This document shows positions 35,061 to 43,773 of a stretch of DNA of 54,035 nucleotides, piece after piece. The DNA is taken from the NCBI RefSeq assembly GCF_022829545.1, contig NZ_JAKSYM010000163.1, forward strand, positions 1-54,035. Reading direction: 5' to 3'. The DNA comes from Methylobacterium sp. J-030. GTDB lineage: Bacteria; Pseudomonadota; Alphaproteobacteria; Rhizobiales; Beijerinckiaceae. The notes under the pieces were generated by a model. It did no database searches. It saw only the letters and a list, made by a program, of their open reading frames with translations, and was not told the DNA's origin. Made by a program: the position numbers and the translations under genes. Every line of letters starts with the position of its first letter. The stretch's first letter is position 1.

Positions 35061-35495
35061 ATGCACGTCACGATTGAGCAGGCCGACAAGGCGATCGCCG
35101 CCGCCCGGGCGAAGGCGATCACGCTCGGCACCCAGATGTGCATCGCGGTGGTGGATTCCGGCGGCAACCTGAAGGCGTTCCACCGGATGGATGACGCCTG
35201 GGTCGGCTCCATCGACATCGCCCACAAGAAGGCCAAGACCTCGGTGTTCTTCGGGATGATGACCGGCCAGATCGGCCAGCTGTCGCAGCCCGGCGGCCCG
35301 CTTTACGGGATCGAGCATTCGAACGACGGGCTGATCACCTTCCCGGGCGGTATTCCGATCGTCGACGCCGACGGCGTGATGTCGGGGGCCATCGGCGTCA
35401 GCGGCTCCACGGTGGAGAACGACCACACGGTCGCGGAGGCCGGCGCCAAGGCGATCGGCCGCACCGAGCTGCCGGCCCATCCCTGGCGGACGTAG
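35061..35495 (+). CDS. GlcG/HbpS family heme-binding-like protein
   Basis: 144-residue single-domain protein of the GlcG/HbpS (DUF336) family: [52 protein letters not shown] and [22 protein letters not shown] are all typical. Members bind heme or small ligands and often sit in glycolate, diol or dehydratase operons, but none is adjacent here. No signal peptide. GGAAG precedes ATG 35061 at 8-9 bp. It lies 64 bp after the mfd-like gene and may be co-transcribed with it. Confidence 0.88.
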   Translation: MHVTIEQADKAIAAARAKAITLGTQMCIAVVDSGGNLKAFHRMDDAWVGSIDIAHKKAKTSVFFGMMTGQIGQLSQPGGPLYGIEHSNDGLITFPGGIPIVDADGVMSGAIGVSGSTVENDHTVAEAGAKAIGRTELPAHPWRT

Positions 35496-35504
35496 CGCCG
35501 ACCT

Positions 35505-36056
35505 TCAGGACGTGCGCTGCGCGAGTGCGCGGCCGATCCCGAGCAGCAGCATCCCCGAGAGCAGGCGCAGGGTGGCGTCGCCGTGGCGCTCCAGGGCGGT
35601 ATGGGCCTCGATGCAATGGTCGGCCGCGGCGTCCAGATGCTCCGCCGGCGTGGTGCCGTCCGCCCGCGGTGACGCCCAGCGCCCGTGCAGCTCGGTGATG
35701 TCGATATAGGCGCCGCAGCCGTACAGGCGCCCGGCCTCGTCGGGGGCCACGAGGCCCTGGTTGAGGATCCAGCGGGTCTCCCCCGTCCCGGTCAGGATGC
35801 GGAACTCGATCGCGACCGGCCCGCCCGTCTGCCAGAGGTCCTGGATCGTGTCGAGGACCCGGTCGCGGTCGCCCGGGTGGATCCGCCCGAGGGCGACATC
35901 GAGGGGTACGGGCTTGCCGACCAGGCCGGGATTGCCCGCGAGCACGGATGCGGCGCCCAGGTCGAGCACGGAGCGGCCGGCGGCAACGTCGGTATTCCAG
36001 GTGCCGACGAATCCCGCGGCCTGTAACGTCGCGGCCGCCGTGGAAGTCAAGAGCAT
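35505..36056 (-). CDS. PAS domain protein
   Basis: 183-residue protein. One PAS fold spans about residues 10-125 (GFVGTWNTDVAAGRSVLDL, LGRIHPGDRDRVLDTIQDLW, EFRILTGTGETRWILNQG, CGAYIDITELH). A helical C-terminal tail of about 55 residues follows, with no kinase, GGDEF or other output domain. It is therefore a stand-alone sensor or adaptor. ATG 36056 follows GGGGG at 5 bp; ATG 36068 and a long upstream extension are alternatives. It converges with the GlcG-like gene (9-bp gap). Confidence 0.75.
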   Translation of the reverse strand: MLLTSTAAATLQAAGFVGTWNTDVAAGRSVLDLGAASVLAGNPGLVGKPVPLDVALGRIHPGDRDRVLDTIQDLWQTGGPVAIEFRILTGTGETRWILNQGLVAPDEAGRLYGCGAYIDITELHGRWASPRADGTTPAEHLDAAADHCIEAHTALERHGDATLRLLSGMLLLGIGRALAQRTS

Positions 36057-36652
36057 GAGAACCCCCATCCGGCTCGGGCCGGTGATCGTTCTGTGGCCAG
36101 ATGAACCATCCGGACGGTGCAAGATCCCGAAAGGCGATCCCCGGCTTTCGGGGTGATGCAAAACAAAGGTCCGGAGCATCGTCCCGGTTCTGGTGTCCGG
36201 GTTGATGGTCCGGTCCCTGCGACGCCCCTGTCCGGGCGAAGCAGATACATCGGGGCTTTCGTGGTGCAAATCAGGCTGTCACAAAACATTGCACAGGTCA
36301 AATCGCCGGCGAAAGCTGATTTATTTTCCAGATTTACGATCGCAAACCGATGGCAATTGCTTGTTTTTGTCGGGCGTCGCGACGGAGCCGGTCGATACTG
36401 CCGAGCGCGCGGCGAGATCGTCTGGCCGGCGGCGCGGGGCCGTCGGCTCCGGCTCCGGCGCGTCCCGGGTGCCGGGTCGGATCGCGGGCTCATACCGAGT
36501 TGCGCTGATCCCGACCCAGGGTCGGGAACAGCGCGCCCGGCGGACGACCCCCGCCCCGCCGTCGCGCCGACGAACCGCGATGAGGCAGGCTCATCAAGGT
36601 TCGGTATAACCTCCCGCTTCCGGCACGTCTTCGGCAGAGGGGCATCGCACCC
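36057..36652. other. 596-bp AT-rich divergent intergenic region
   Basis: No gene is supported here. The centre (about 36250-36380) is markedly AT-rich for this genome and should contain the promoters of the PAS gene (leftward) and the amidase gene (rightward). A leftward TTGCGA-N16-TAAATC is the best sigma-70-like candidate. No EcfG motif, strong palindrome or terminator was found. Confidence 0.4.
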
Positions 36653-37927
36653 ATGGACCGCATCAACCTCCCGCTCTCGCAGGACCGGCTCTGGGACAGC
36701 CTGATGGAACTCGCCCGGATCGGGGGGCTGCCGAACGGCGGCAACGACCGCCAGACCCTGACCGACCGCGACGCCGAGGGGCGCGCCCTGTTCCGGCGCT
36801 GGGGCGAGGCCGCGGGGCTCACCCTCACGGTCGACCGGGTCGGCACCATGATCTTCCGCCGCCCGGGGCGGAATCCGGCCCTGAAGCCGGTGGCGATCGG
36901 CAGTCACCTCGACACGCAGCCGACCGGGGGCAAGTTCGACGGGCCGCTCGGCGTGCTGGCCGGGCTCGAGATCATGCGCGCCCTGGACGAGGCCGGCCTC
37001 GAGACGGAGGCGCCCCTCATGCTCATCAACTGGTGCAACGAGGAGGGTTCGCGCTTCCCGCCGCCGATGAGCGGCAGCGGCGTCGCCATGGGGATCGTCC
37101 CGGAGGCCGACATCCTGGCGACCCGGGACCTGTCGGGCCTCGTCTTCGGCGACGAATTGCGGCGCATCGGCTGGCAGGGCGACGCGGACCCGGCGGCCTT
37201 GCGGGGGATCGGCGCCTATTTCGAGCTGCATATCGAGCAGGGCAAGCGCTTGGAGGATGCGGGCCTGACCATCGGGGTGGTCGACCGGGCGCTGGCCCAG
37301 ATCTGGTACGAGATCACCGTGCAGGGCGAGGAAGCCCATGCCGGCAGCCCCATGGACGGGCGGCGCGATGCCCTGATGGCCGCGGCAGCGCTGATCGCCA
37401 CCCTCGAAGGCATCGCCCGGGAGGCGGTGGGGGCCGGCGGTGAGCGCGGGCGGGCGACGGTGGGCGTGCTGAAGGCCGAGCCGGAAAGCCGCAACATCAC
37501 GCCGGGCCGGGTCTGGTTCAGCCTCGACACGCGCCACGGCGACACCGATCAGCTGGAGGCGATGCGGGCGCGGATCCTGGCCCGGGCCGACGCCCTGGCG
37601 GCGGAGCGCGGCGTCACGATCCGCGTCGAGGAGTTCTGGCGCGCGCCGCCGACCCCGTTCGACCCGGTGCTGGTCGACCGGATCCAGGCCGCCGCCGAGG
37701 CGCGGGGCCACGCCTGGACGCGGATGCCGACGGCGATCTACCACGATGCCGTCTACTGCGCCCGCGCGGTCCCCGCGGCGCTGGTGTTCTGCCCCTGCCA
37801 CGGCGGCATCAGCCACAACGAGGCGGAGAGCATCACGCCGGACTGGGCCGGGGCCGGAATGGAGGTCCTGGCCGACGCCGTCCTCGCGACGGCGGGCTTG
37901 GCCGCCGCCGGGAGCGCGGGCGCCTGA
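36653..37927 (+). CDS. M20 family amidase (N-carbamoyl-L-amino acid hydrolase/allantoate amidohydrolase type)
   Basis: 424-residue cytoplasmic dinuclear metal amidase that would cleave a carbamoyl, ureido or allantoate-type C-N bond. Metal ligands are visible in GSHLDTQPTGGKFDG (His, Asp), NEEGSRFPPPM (Glu) and HIEQG (His), and in the C-terminal HGGISHNEAE. The dimerisation-domain motif GEEAHAGSPMDGRRDAL is typical of the hydantoinase/carbamoylase family. Family members act on N-carbamoyl-amino acids, allantoate, ureidoglycine or beta-ureidopropionate, and sequence alone does not separate them. No other purine or pyrimidine catabolic gene is adjacent. Confidence 0.9.
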   Translation: MDRINLPLSQDRLWDSLMELARIGGLPNGGNDRQTLTDRDAEGRALFRRWGEAAGLTLTVDRVGTMIFRRPGRNPALKPVAIGSHLDTQPTGGKFDGPLGVLAGLEIMRALDEAGLETEAPLMLINWCNEEGSRFPPPMSGSGVAMGIVPEADILATRDLSGLVFGDELRRIGWQGDADPAALRGIGAYFELHIEQGKRLEDAGLTIGVVDRALAQIWYEITVQGEEAHAGSPMDGRRDALMAAAALIATLEGIAREAVGAGGERGRATVGVLKAEPESRNITPGRVWFSLDTRHGDTDQLEAMRARILARADALAAERGVTIRVEEFWRAPPTPFDPVLVDRIQAAAEARGHAWTRMPTAIYHDAVYCARAVPAALVFCPCHGGISHNEAESITPDWAGAGMEVLADAVLATAGLAAAGSAGA

Positions 37928-37941
37928 GGGAGGTTTTCGCC

Positions 37942-38250
37942 ATGCCCGACGACGACAACGTCATCCGCCCGGCCTTCGGCGCGCCCCGCCGGCCCGCTCC
38001 CGCCGGGCCGGAGGCGGCCGGTCAGCCGGTCCTGCGCATCCTCGGCACGGGGGCGGGCCATCGGGTCGGCTTGATCCGGGACCCGGCGGCGCAGGAGGGC
38101 GCGGTCTTCCGGGTCGTGGTCGGGCCGGAGGACGAACCGGAGGTCGAGACCGTGGCGCTGCTGCCGGCCACCGCCGACGCGGAGGCCGAGGCCGAGCGGA
38201 TCGGCTTCGCGGTCCTGCGCGCCCTGGAGGTCATCGAGGGCGCGCTCTGA
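37942..38250 (+). CDS. Hypothetical protein, 102 residues
   Basis: Small acidic protein with a basic, Pro-rich N-terminal stretch (VIRPAFGAPRRPAPAG). A predicted alpha/beta domain follows (VLRILGTGAGHRVGLIRDP, AVFRVVVGPEDEPE, ERIGFAVLRALEVIEGAL). No family is recognised. GGGAGGT precedes ATG 37942 at good spacing, 14 bp after the amidase stop, so it is almost certainly real and probably in the amidase transcript. Confidence 0.75.
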   Translation: MPDDDNVIRPAFGAPRRPAPAGPEAAGQPVLRILGTGAGHRVGLIRDPAAQEGAVFRVVVGPEDEPEVETVALLPATADAEAEAERIGFAVLRALEVIEGAL

Positions 38251-38305
38251 GCCGCACCGTTCTTCGTCCACGGGCGTTCTTCACGGCAGGCGGGGAGAGG
38301 GACGC

Positions 38306-38794
38306 ATGACGCTCGGCAAGGGAGCAGTCGACACGGGCCGGACGGGCGGCAGGATCAGCAGCACGGCGATCGCGATCCCGGCCCGGGCCGGGATGGTCTG
38401 GTCGGTGCTGACGGACCTCGAAGCCTATCCGGACTGGAACCCGTTCATCCGGAAGGCCGAGGGTCAGCGGCGCGTCGGCGCGCGCTGGCGCCTGGAGCTG
38501 ACCCTGAACGGCCGCTCCTACCGGACGGTGCGCGTCGCGGTGACCCGCTGGGAGCCCGGACGGCGCCTGACCTGGCGCGGCGGCATCGAGATGCCGCACC
38601 TGATCACCGGCACGCACGACTTCCGCATCGCCGAGACCCGGCAGGGCGTCGATCTCGTCCAGGCGGAGACCTTCGCGGGCTGGCTCGCCCCCGTCCTGTT
38701 CCCCTGGCTGCGGGCGCGCACGCAGGCCCGGTTCGCCGAGATGAACGCGGCCCTGCGGGACGAGGTCGCCCGCCGGACGGCCGAGACGGCCTGA
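38306..38794 (+). CDS. SRPBCC (START-like) domain protein
   Basis: 162-residue protein with the SRPBCC/polyketide-cyclase fold pattern: ISSTAIAIPARAGMVWSVLTD, LEAYPDWNPFIRKAEG, the RLELTLNGR strand, and a long C-terminal helix after ETFAGWLAPVLFPWL. Such domains bind hydrophobic ligands in a deep cavity, and this one is a stand-alone version of unknown ligand. GGAGAGG precedes ATG 38306. It follows the 102-residue gene by 55 bp on the same strand and may share its operon. Confidence 0.88.
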   Translation: MTLGKGAVDTGRTGGRISSTAIAIPARAGMVWSVLTDLEAYPDWNPFIRKAEGQRRVGARWRLELTLNGRSYRTVRVAVTRWEPGRRLTWRGGIEMPHLITGTHDFRIAETRQGVDLVQAETFAGWLAPVLFPWLRARTQARFAEMNAALRDEVARRTAETA

Positions 38795-38807
38795 CCGGCG
38801 GCGCGGG

Positions 38808-39059
38808 TCAGTCGACCGGCTTCGGCTTGACGATCGGCGAGCGGGTCAGGCTCTGGATCTCGCGGCCAGGCCGCCCCGCCTTGAGGGCGATCTCCGCCTC
38901 CTGCTCGAGGATGAGCTCGCGGGCCGGCTCGTCGCCGTCGAGGCCGCCCAGGATCTCCATCGGCACCCGCCGGTTCGAGGCCCGGGAGCCGTCCGTGTAG
39001 ACGACATCGAACATCACGAAGCCCCGCTCCTGCGGTCTCGACTTGATACGCTTGGCCAT
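38808..39059 (-). CDS. Hypothetical protein, 83 residues
   Basis: Short basic-start protein (MAKRIKSRPQERGFVMFDVVY) with DGSRASNRRVPMEILGGLDGDEPARELILEQEAEIALKAG patterning and a Lys/Pro-rich tail. No family is recognised, but similar small proteins are common in Methylobacterium-type genomes. ATG 39059 is the natural start; the frame upstream of it is an artefact. It converges with the SRPBCC gene (13-bp gap) and is divergent from the spermidine-synthase-like gene. Confidence 0.65.
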   Translation of the reverse strand: MAKRIKSRPQERGFVMFDVVYTDGSRASNRRVPMEILGGLDGDEPARELILEQEAEIALKAGRPGREIQSLTRSPIVKPKPVD

Positions 39060-39179
39060 AGGTGCTGATACGCCGCCAAGATTGGTCGCGGCAAGCCGCC
39101 GTGACGCGTGGGGGGCGTGCGGCGCGCAAAGGCCGCGCCCGCGCTCGGAATTTCCCCGCACCAGACGAGGACGCTGCCC

Positions 39180-39923
39180 GTGATACCCTGGGTTCATCTC
39201 GATACCGGATCCGTGCCCGGCGGCGGCACCCCCTTGCGCCTGATGCGGCGCGGCGAGGAGTTCGCGATCCTGGCCGACACGATCGAGCTGATGAACAACC
39301 GCCGCAGCGGCTCCGAGGTGGCGCTCGCGGCGCTGACCTGCACGCGGCTCGCCGACCGGCCCCGGGCCCGGATCCTGATCGGCGGCCTCGGCATGGGCTT
39401 CACCCTGCGGGCCGCCCTCGACAACCTCGGGCCGGAGGCGCGGGTGGTGGTGGCCGAGCTGGTGCCGGCGGTGATCGCCTGGGCCCGGGGGCCGCTGGCG
39501 CACGTCTTCGCCGGCTGCCTGGACGATCCGCGGGTCGACCTGCACGAGGCCGACGTGAACCGCCTGATCCAGGCCGGGCCGGAGCATTACGACGCGATCC
39601 TGCTCGACGTCGACAACGGCCCGGAGGGGCTGATGCGCCGGTCGAACGACCGGCTCTACGACGGCTGGGGCCTCAAGCGGGCCCGCTGGGCGCTGCGGCC
39701 GGGCGGGATCCTGGGCGTCTGGTCGGGGGCGCCGGACCGGAAGTTCAAGAGCCGGATGCAGCGCTCCGGCTTCGCCGTGGACGAGCAGCGCGTCCATGCC
39801 AGCGGCCGGGGCAGCGGGCCCAAGCACGTGGTCTGGCTGGGCACGCGGACCGCCGGATTCGCTGAGCCGGCGCACGATGCCCCCGCGCGGGCCGCCCCCG
39901 GCCGGACGCGGCGGATCCGATAG
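39180..39923 (+). CDS. Spermidine synthase-like (aminopropyltransferase fold) protein
   Basis: 247-residue Rossmann-fold protein resembling the catalytic domain of spermidine synthase. The nucleotide-binding loop is ILIGGLGMGFTLRAAL, the acidic strand is VVVAELVPAVIAWARG, and LDDPRVDLHEADVNRLI plus YDAILLDVDNGPEGL follow. The usual substrate loop and N-terminal beta domain are reduced, so it may be a methyltransferase-like relative rather than a true SpeE. GTG 39180 is chosen: GAGGA lies 9 bp upstream, and it restores the family N terminus (IPWVHLDTG). It lies about 370 bp upstream of the amino acid decarboxylase gene. Confidence 0.78.
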   Translation: MIPWVHLDTGSVPGGGTPLRLMRRGEEFAILADTIELMNNRRSGSEVALAALTCTRLADRPRARILIGGLGMGFTLRAALDNLGPEARVVVAELVPAVIAWARGPLAHVFAGCLDDPRVDLHEADVNRLIQAGPEHYDAILLDVDNGPEGLMRRSNDRLYDGWGLKRARWALRPGGILGVWSGAPDRKFKSRMQRSGFAVDEQRVHASGRGSGPKHVVWLGTRTAGFAEPAHDAPARAAPGRTRRIR

Positions 39924-39990
39924 CCCGTTCTGCTGCCGCTCACGGTCGCACCCCCTGTGCCGGCGGCGCGATCTCCCGCACATTCACGCC

Positions 39991-40197
39991 ATGGGTGCAA
40001 ATTGCGGGCATCTCTACACGGTCGAGGTGAAGCCGAGCCGGCATGACCCGGGTCGCTTCACCTGGGCGATCCGGGACCGCGGCAAGCTGGTCCGCGGGTC
40101 GTACCGCCCGCACGCCTCCGAGCACGCCGCCCGCGCCGTCGCCCTGGCCGAGGTCGAGCGGCTGATCGGGCATGACGGCCGCTCCGGCGGGGCCTGA
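39991..40197 (+). CDS. Small hypothetical protein, 68 residues
   Basis: Starts at ATG 39991 (MGANCGHLYTVEVKPSRHDPG). It has a beta-rich segment (RFTWAIRDRGKLVRGSYRPH) and a C-terminal helix (EHAARAVALAEVERLIGHD). The pattern resembles small conserved Rhizobiales proteins of unknown function; I cannot name a family. The in-frame upstream extension overlaps the previous gene and is unlikely. It sits between the spermidine-synthase-like and decarboxylase genes on the same strand. Confidence 0.65.
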   Translation: MGANCGHLYTVEVKPSRHDPGRFTWAIRDRGKLVRGSYRPHASEHAARAVALAEVERLIGHDGRSGGA

Positions 40198-40289
40198 TCC
40201 GACGATTCCGCGCGCCGGCCCCGCGCTGTCATCCAATCGTCATGGGCCGGCCAGAAAGCCTCGCCCTGCATCCCGGCAGAGAGGGCTCC

Positions 40290-42635
40290 ATGGACTTCCA
40301 CCGTCGCTTCACGGTCCTGATGTGCACGCCGGCCTTCGATCCGGACGACCTGGAAGGCGCGCGCGTCAATCAGATCGTGGCGGCCGTGGAGAGCCGCGGC
40401 TTCGAGGTGGTGCGCGCCCGGCGGGTGGAGGACGCGGCCATCGCGGTGCAGACCGACGCGGCGGTGGGCTGCCTCGTGGTCGACTGGGGCAAGCGCGGCC
40501 TTGACGGCAAGGCCGCCGCGCTCATCGACATGATGCGCAAGCGCGGCCTGGAGATGCCGATCGTCATCATGGTCCGCCGCAAGCGGCTGGAGGACATCCC
40601 GGTCGAGCTCCTGGACTTCATCGACGGCTACATCTTCCTGGCGGAGGAAACGCCGGAATTCATCGCCCGCGGCCTGGTCAGCCGGGTCACGCAGTACGCC
40701 GAGACGCTGAAGACCCCGTTCTTCGGCGCGCTGGTGGACTATGCCGAGAAGGGCAACCAGCTCTGGACCTGCCCGGGCCACAACGGCGGCATCTTTTATA
40801 ACCGCTCGCCCATCGGCCGGATCTTCGTGGAGCACTTAGGGGAAGCCATCTTCCGCGATGACCTCGACAATTCGGTCCTCGACCTCGGCGATCTGCTGAC
40901 CCACGAGGGCCCGGCGCTCAAAGCGCAGAAAGAAGCCGCCCGGATCTTCGGGGCGGAAAAGACCTACTTCGTCCTCAACGGCACCTCGGCCTCCAACAAG
41001 ATCGTGCTGTCCTCCCTGGTCGCCGAGGACGACCTCGTCCTGTTCGACCGCAACAACCACAAGGCGGCCCATCACGGCGCCCTGTTCCTGGGCGGTGGCA
41101 TCCCGATCTTCTTGGAAACCGACCGCAACGCCTACGGGCTGATCGGGCCGATCTTCCACGAAGCCTTGGACGAGACCCGGATCCGGGAAAAAATCCGCCG
41201 CAACCCGCTGGTGACCGATCCGGAGGCGTGGCGCCGGGAGCGGCCGTTCCGCGTCGCGGTGATCGAGCAATGCACCTATGACGGCACGATCTACGACGCG
41301 CAGACGATCCTGGAGAAGATCGGCCACCTCTGCGACTACATCCTGTTCGACGAGGCCTGGGCGGGCTTCATGAAGTTCCACCCGCTCTACGCCCGCCGCT
41401 TCGCCATGGGGTTGACCGGGCTCGACGAGACCTCCCCCGGCATCGTCGCCACGCAATCGACCCACAAGCAGCTCGCGAGCTTCTCCCAGGCCTCCCAGAT
41501 CCACACCCGCGACGGCCATATCCGCGGCCAGACCCGGCGGGTCGAGCACAAGCGACTGAACGAGAGTTTTCTGGTCCACGCCTCCACGTCACCCTTCTAC
41601 CCGCTCTTCGCCTCCCTCGATGTCGGCGCCCAGATGATGAAGGGGCGCTCCGGCATGATCCTGTGGGACGACACGATCCGGCTCGGGATCGAGTGGCGCA
41701 AGAAGGTCCGGGCGATCCGGCGGGAGTTCGAGGAGAACGAACGCGACCCCGCGAGGCGCTGGTTCTTCGACCCCTTCGTGCCGGACGTGACCAGAAGCGC
41801 CGACGGCGCCGAGGTACCCTGGGAGAGCGTGCCGACCGACGAACTCGCCTCGACGCCCCGCCACTGGGAGCTGAGGCCCGGCGCCCGCTGGCACGGCTTC
41901 ACCCACGTGGCGCCGGGCTACGCCATCACCGATCCGAACAAGCTCACCGTGCTGACCCCGGGCTTCGACCGGAAGACCGGCGCCTATGCCGATCACGGCG
42001 TGCCGGCGCCGATCGTGGCCCAGTACCTGCGTGAGAACCGGATCGTCGCCGAGAAGAACGACCTGAACTCGCTGCTCTTCCTGCTGACCCCGGGGGTGGA
42101 ATCCTCCAAGGCCGGCACGCTGATCTCGGGCCTCGTCGCCTTCAAGCGGCTCCACGACGACAACGTCCCGCTGGAGGAGGCCATGCCGGAATTCGTGAAC
42201 CGCCGGCCGAACCGCTACCGGGGCTTGCGCCTGCGCGACCTCTGCGGCGCGTTCCACGCCTTCCACCGGGAGGCCGGCACCTCCACGCTGCAGCGGCGCC
42301 AGTTCGCCCCGGAGCACCTGCCCGAGATGGTGATGCCGCCCAAGCGCGCCGCCCAGATGCTGACCCGCAACAAGGTCGATTACGTGCCGATCGCCGAGGC
42401 CGAGGGGCGGATCGCCACCACGCTGATGCTGGTCTATCCCCCGGGGATCGGCACGGTGCTGCCGGGCGAGCGGCTCGACGAGCGGACGAAGCCCATGCTC
42501 GACTACTTCAAGATGTTCGAGGCCTCGGCCAACCTGTTCCCGGGCTTCGAGGCCGAGATCCAGGGCGTCTACCGCGAGGTCGATCCGGACGGGCGGATCC
42601 GCTTCCACACCTACGTGGTGCGCGAGGGGGCCTGA
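40290..42635 (+). CDS. PLP-dependent Orn/Lys/Arg decarboxylase (probable ornithine decarboxylase)
   Basis: 781-residue fold III decarboxylase of the large biodegradative class, making a polyamine (putrescine if ornithine) and CO2. The N-terminal receiver-like wing spans about 1-125. The major domain has WTCPGHNGGIFYNRSP, FVLNGTSASNKIVLSS and LFDEAWAGFMKFHP, and the cofactor Lys393 in TQSTHKQLASFSQASQIH. The following HIRGQTRRVEHKRLNESFL and HASTSPFYPLFASLDVGA are closest in pattern to ornithine decarboxylases (SpeC/SpeF). Arginine or lysine cannot be excluded. ATG 40290 has GAGAGGG upstream. Its stop overlaps the acetyltransferase start. Confidence 0.92.
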   Translation: MDFHRRFTVLMCTPAFDPDDLEGARVNQIVAAVESRGFEVVRARRVEDAAIAVQTDAAVGCLVVDWGKRGLDGKAAALIDMMRKRGLEMPIVIMVRRKRLEDIPVELLDFIDGYIFLAEETPEFIARGLVSRVTQYAETLKTPFFGALVDYAEKGNQLWTCPGHNGGIFYNRSPIGRIFVEHLGEAIFRDDLDNSVLDLGDLLTHEGPALKAQKEAARIFGAEKTYFVLNGTSASNKIVLSSLVAEDDLVLFDRNNHKAAHHGALFLGGGIPIFLETDRNAYGLIGPIFHEALDETRIREKIRRNPLVTDPEAWRRERPFRVAVIEQCTYDGTIYDAQTILEKIGHLCDYILFDEAWAGFMKFHPLYARRFAMGLTGLDETSPGIVATQSTHKQLASFSQASQIHTRDGHIRGQTRRVEHKRLNESFLVHASTSPFYPLFASLDVGAQMMKGRSGMILWDDTIRLGIEWRKKVRAIRREFEENERDPARRWFFDPFVPDVTRSADGAEVPWESVPTDELASTPRHWELRPGARWHGFTHVAPGYAITDPNKLTVLTPGFDRKTGAYADHGVPAPIVAQYLRENRIVAEKNDLNSLLFLLTPGVESSKAGTLISGLVAFKRLHDDNVPLEEAMPEFVNRRPNRYRGLRLRDLCGAFHAFHREAGTSTLQRRQFAPEHLPEMVMPPKRAAQMLTRNKVDYVPIAEAEGRIATTLMLVYPPGIGTVLPGERLDERTKPMLDYFKMFEASANLFPGFEAEIQGVYREVDPDGRIRFHTYVVREGA

Positions 42636-43216
42636 TGGAGATCGAGGTCGAGACCCCCGGCCCGCTCGCCGCGCGGCCCTGCCCGGACATCGTCATCCGC
42701 CCGTCCTCGGACGCGGATCTCGAGGCGATGGTGGCGATCTACGAGCACCATATCGGCAAGGGCGTGGGCGATGTCGGCGCCTTCGAGGAGGCCCGGATGC
42801 TCCCCGACGACCTGAAGCGGCGGCGCAAGTCGATGCGCAAGAAGCGCCTGCCGCACCTCGTGGCCGACCGTTCGGGCACGGTGGCGGGCTACGCCTACGC
42901 GGTGCCGTTCCGGAAGCGCCCGGCCTACCGCTACACGCTCAAGCACTCGATCTACGTGCATCCCGACCACCTGCACGCGGGGATCGGCCGCCGGCTGCTG
43001 CCGGCGCTGATCGAGGCCTGCGCGGCGGGCGGCTACCGGCAGATCATCGGCTACATCGACGCCGAGAACGAGGCGTCGTTGCGCCTCCACGAGACCTGCG
43101 GCTTCGAGCGGGTCGGGTTCCTGCGGGCCGTGGCGTTCAAGTACGGCCACTGGGCCGACAGCGTGATGGTGCAGCGGGCGCTGAGCACGGGGTCGGAGGA
43201 CCGGCCGGGGGCGTAG
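42635..43216 (+). CDS. GNAT family N-acetyltransferase (phosphinothricin acetyltransferase-like)
   Basis: 193-residue acetyl-CoA-dependent N-acetyltransferase. It has the N-terminal IRPSSDADLEAMVAIYEHHI, the acetyl-CoA loop HAGIGRRLLPALIEAC (Q/RxxGxG/A type) and GYIDAENEASLRLHETCGF, typical of PAT/MnaT-like enzymes. Its ATG overlaps the decarboxylase stop (TGATG), so the two are translated together. Acetylation of the diamine product or a related amine is the natural hypothesis, though PAT-like proteins usually act on amino-acid-like substrates. Confidence 0.88.
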   Translation: MEIEVETPGPLAARPCPDIVIRPSSDADLEAMVAIYEHHIGKGVGDVGAFEEARMLPDDLKRRRKSMRKKRLPHLVADRSGTVAGYAYAVPFRKRPAYRYTLKHSIYVHPDHLHAGIGRRLLPALIEACAAGGYRQIIGYIDAENEASLRLHETCGFERVGFLRAVAFKYGHWADSVMVQRALSTGSEDRPGA

Positions 43217-43232
43217 CCCACCGGGAGCCGAC

Positions 43233-43251
43233 CTGCCCGGAAACCGGGCAG
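43233..43251 (+). terminator. Stem-loop after the decarboxylase/acetyltransferase operon
   Basis: Perfect 8-bp hairpin CTGCCCGG-AAA-CCGGGCAG, 17 bp past the acetyltransferase stop, without a T-tract. It may be a factor-assisted terminator or an mRNA 3'-end stabiliser. Confidence 0.5.
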
Positions 43252-43420
43252 ATGCGCCCGCGGGCGGCATCGGCCCGGTCCATCCCCAGCCGTCGCGACA
43301 GGCGCGGGCCGGATATCGGACCCGACCCGCGCCGCCCTGGTTCCTGAACCGCGCTGCCTCCGGCGATCGGACGGCGCCTGAAAACATCTCCCTCCCAACG
43401 GTTCGCGGCCCGACCCGGCG

Positions 43421-43438
43421 CGTTGCATTCATGCAACG
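43421..43438. promoter_or_regulatory. 18-bp palindrome upstream of the autotransporter gene
   Basis: CGTTGCAT-TC-ATGCAACG, perfect 8+8 dyad, about 335 bp before the autotransporter start. It lies in the 557-bp gap 43217-43773, whose right half (43500-43680) is clearly AT-rich and probably holds the promoter. The dyad could be an operator. No gene is visible in the gap. Confidence 0.45.
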
Positions 43439-43773
43439 GCGTGGGCGGAATCGCGCGTGCCGATGGAGATGGGGTCTGCCAGCGCATGGCGGAGAGCGCG
43501 GGAAAACAAGCAAGAAACGTTCCAGTAAAATGAATTGCCGGCTGCAAGTTGCGGCCCGACACGGTTTCGGCGTGGCATTATTTTATTTCGATCGACAATG
43601 ACTCCAGAATATAATGGACAGTAAGTCGTGTTCGATCTGCGTTGAATTCTGGAAAACGTCTGTGCAGGTTTGAGTCAGCAACGTTCCGTCCGACTCGCTG
43701 AGGCGGGTATTGCCTCGATCGTGTCGAGAAATACGGACGTATGGCCGCTTGAGCCGAACCAGGACGAAGCCTC

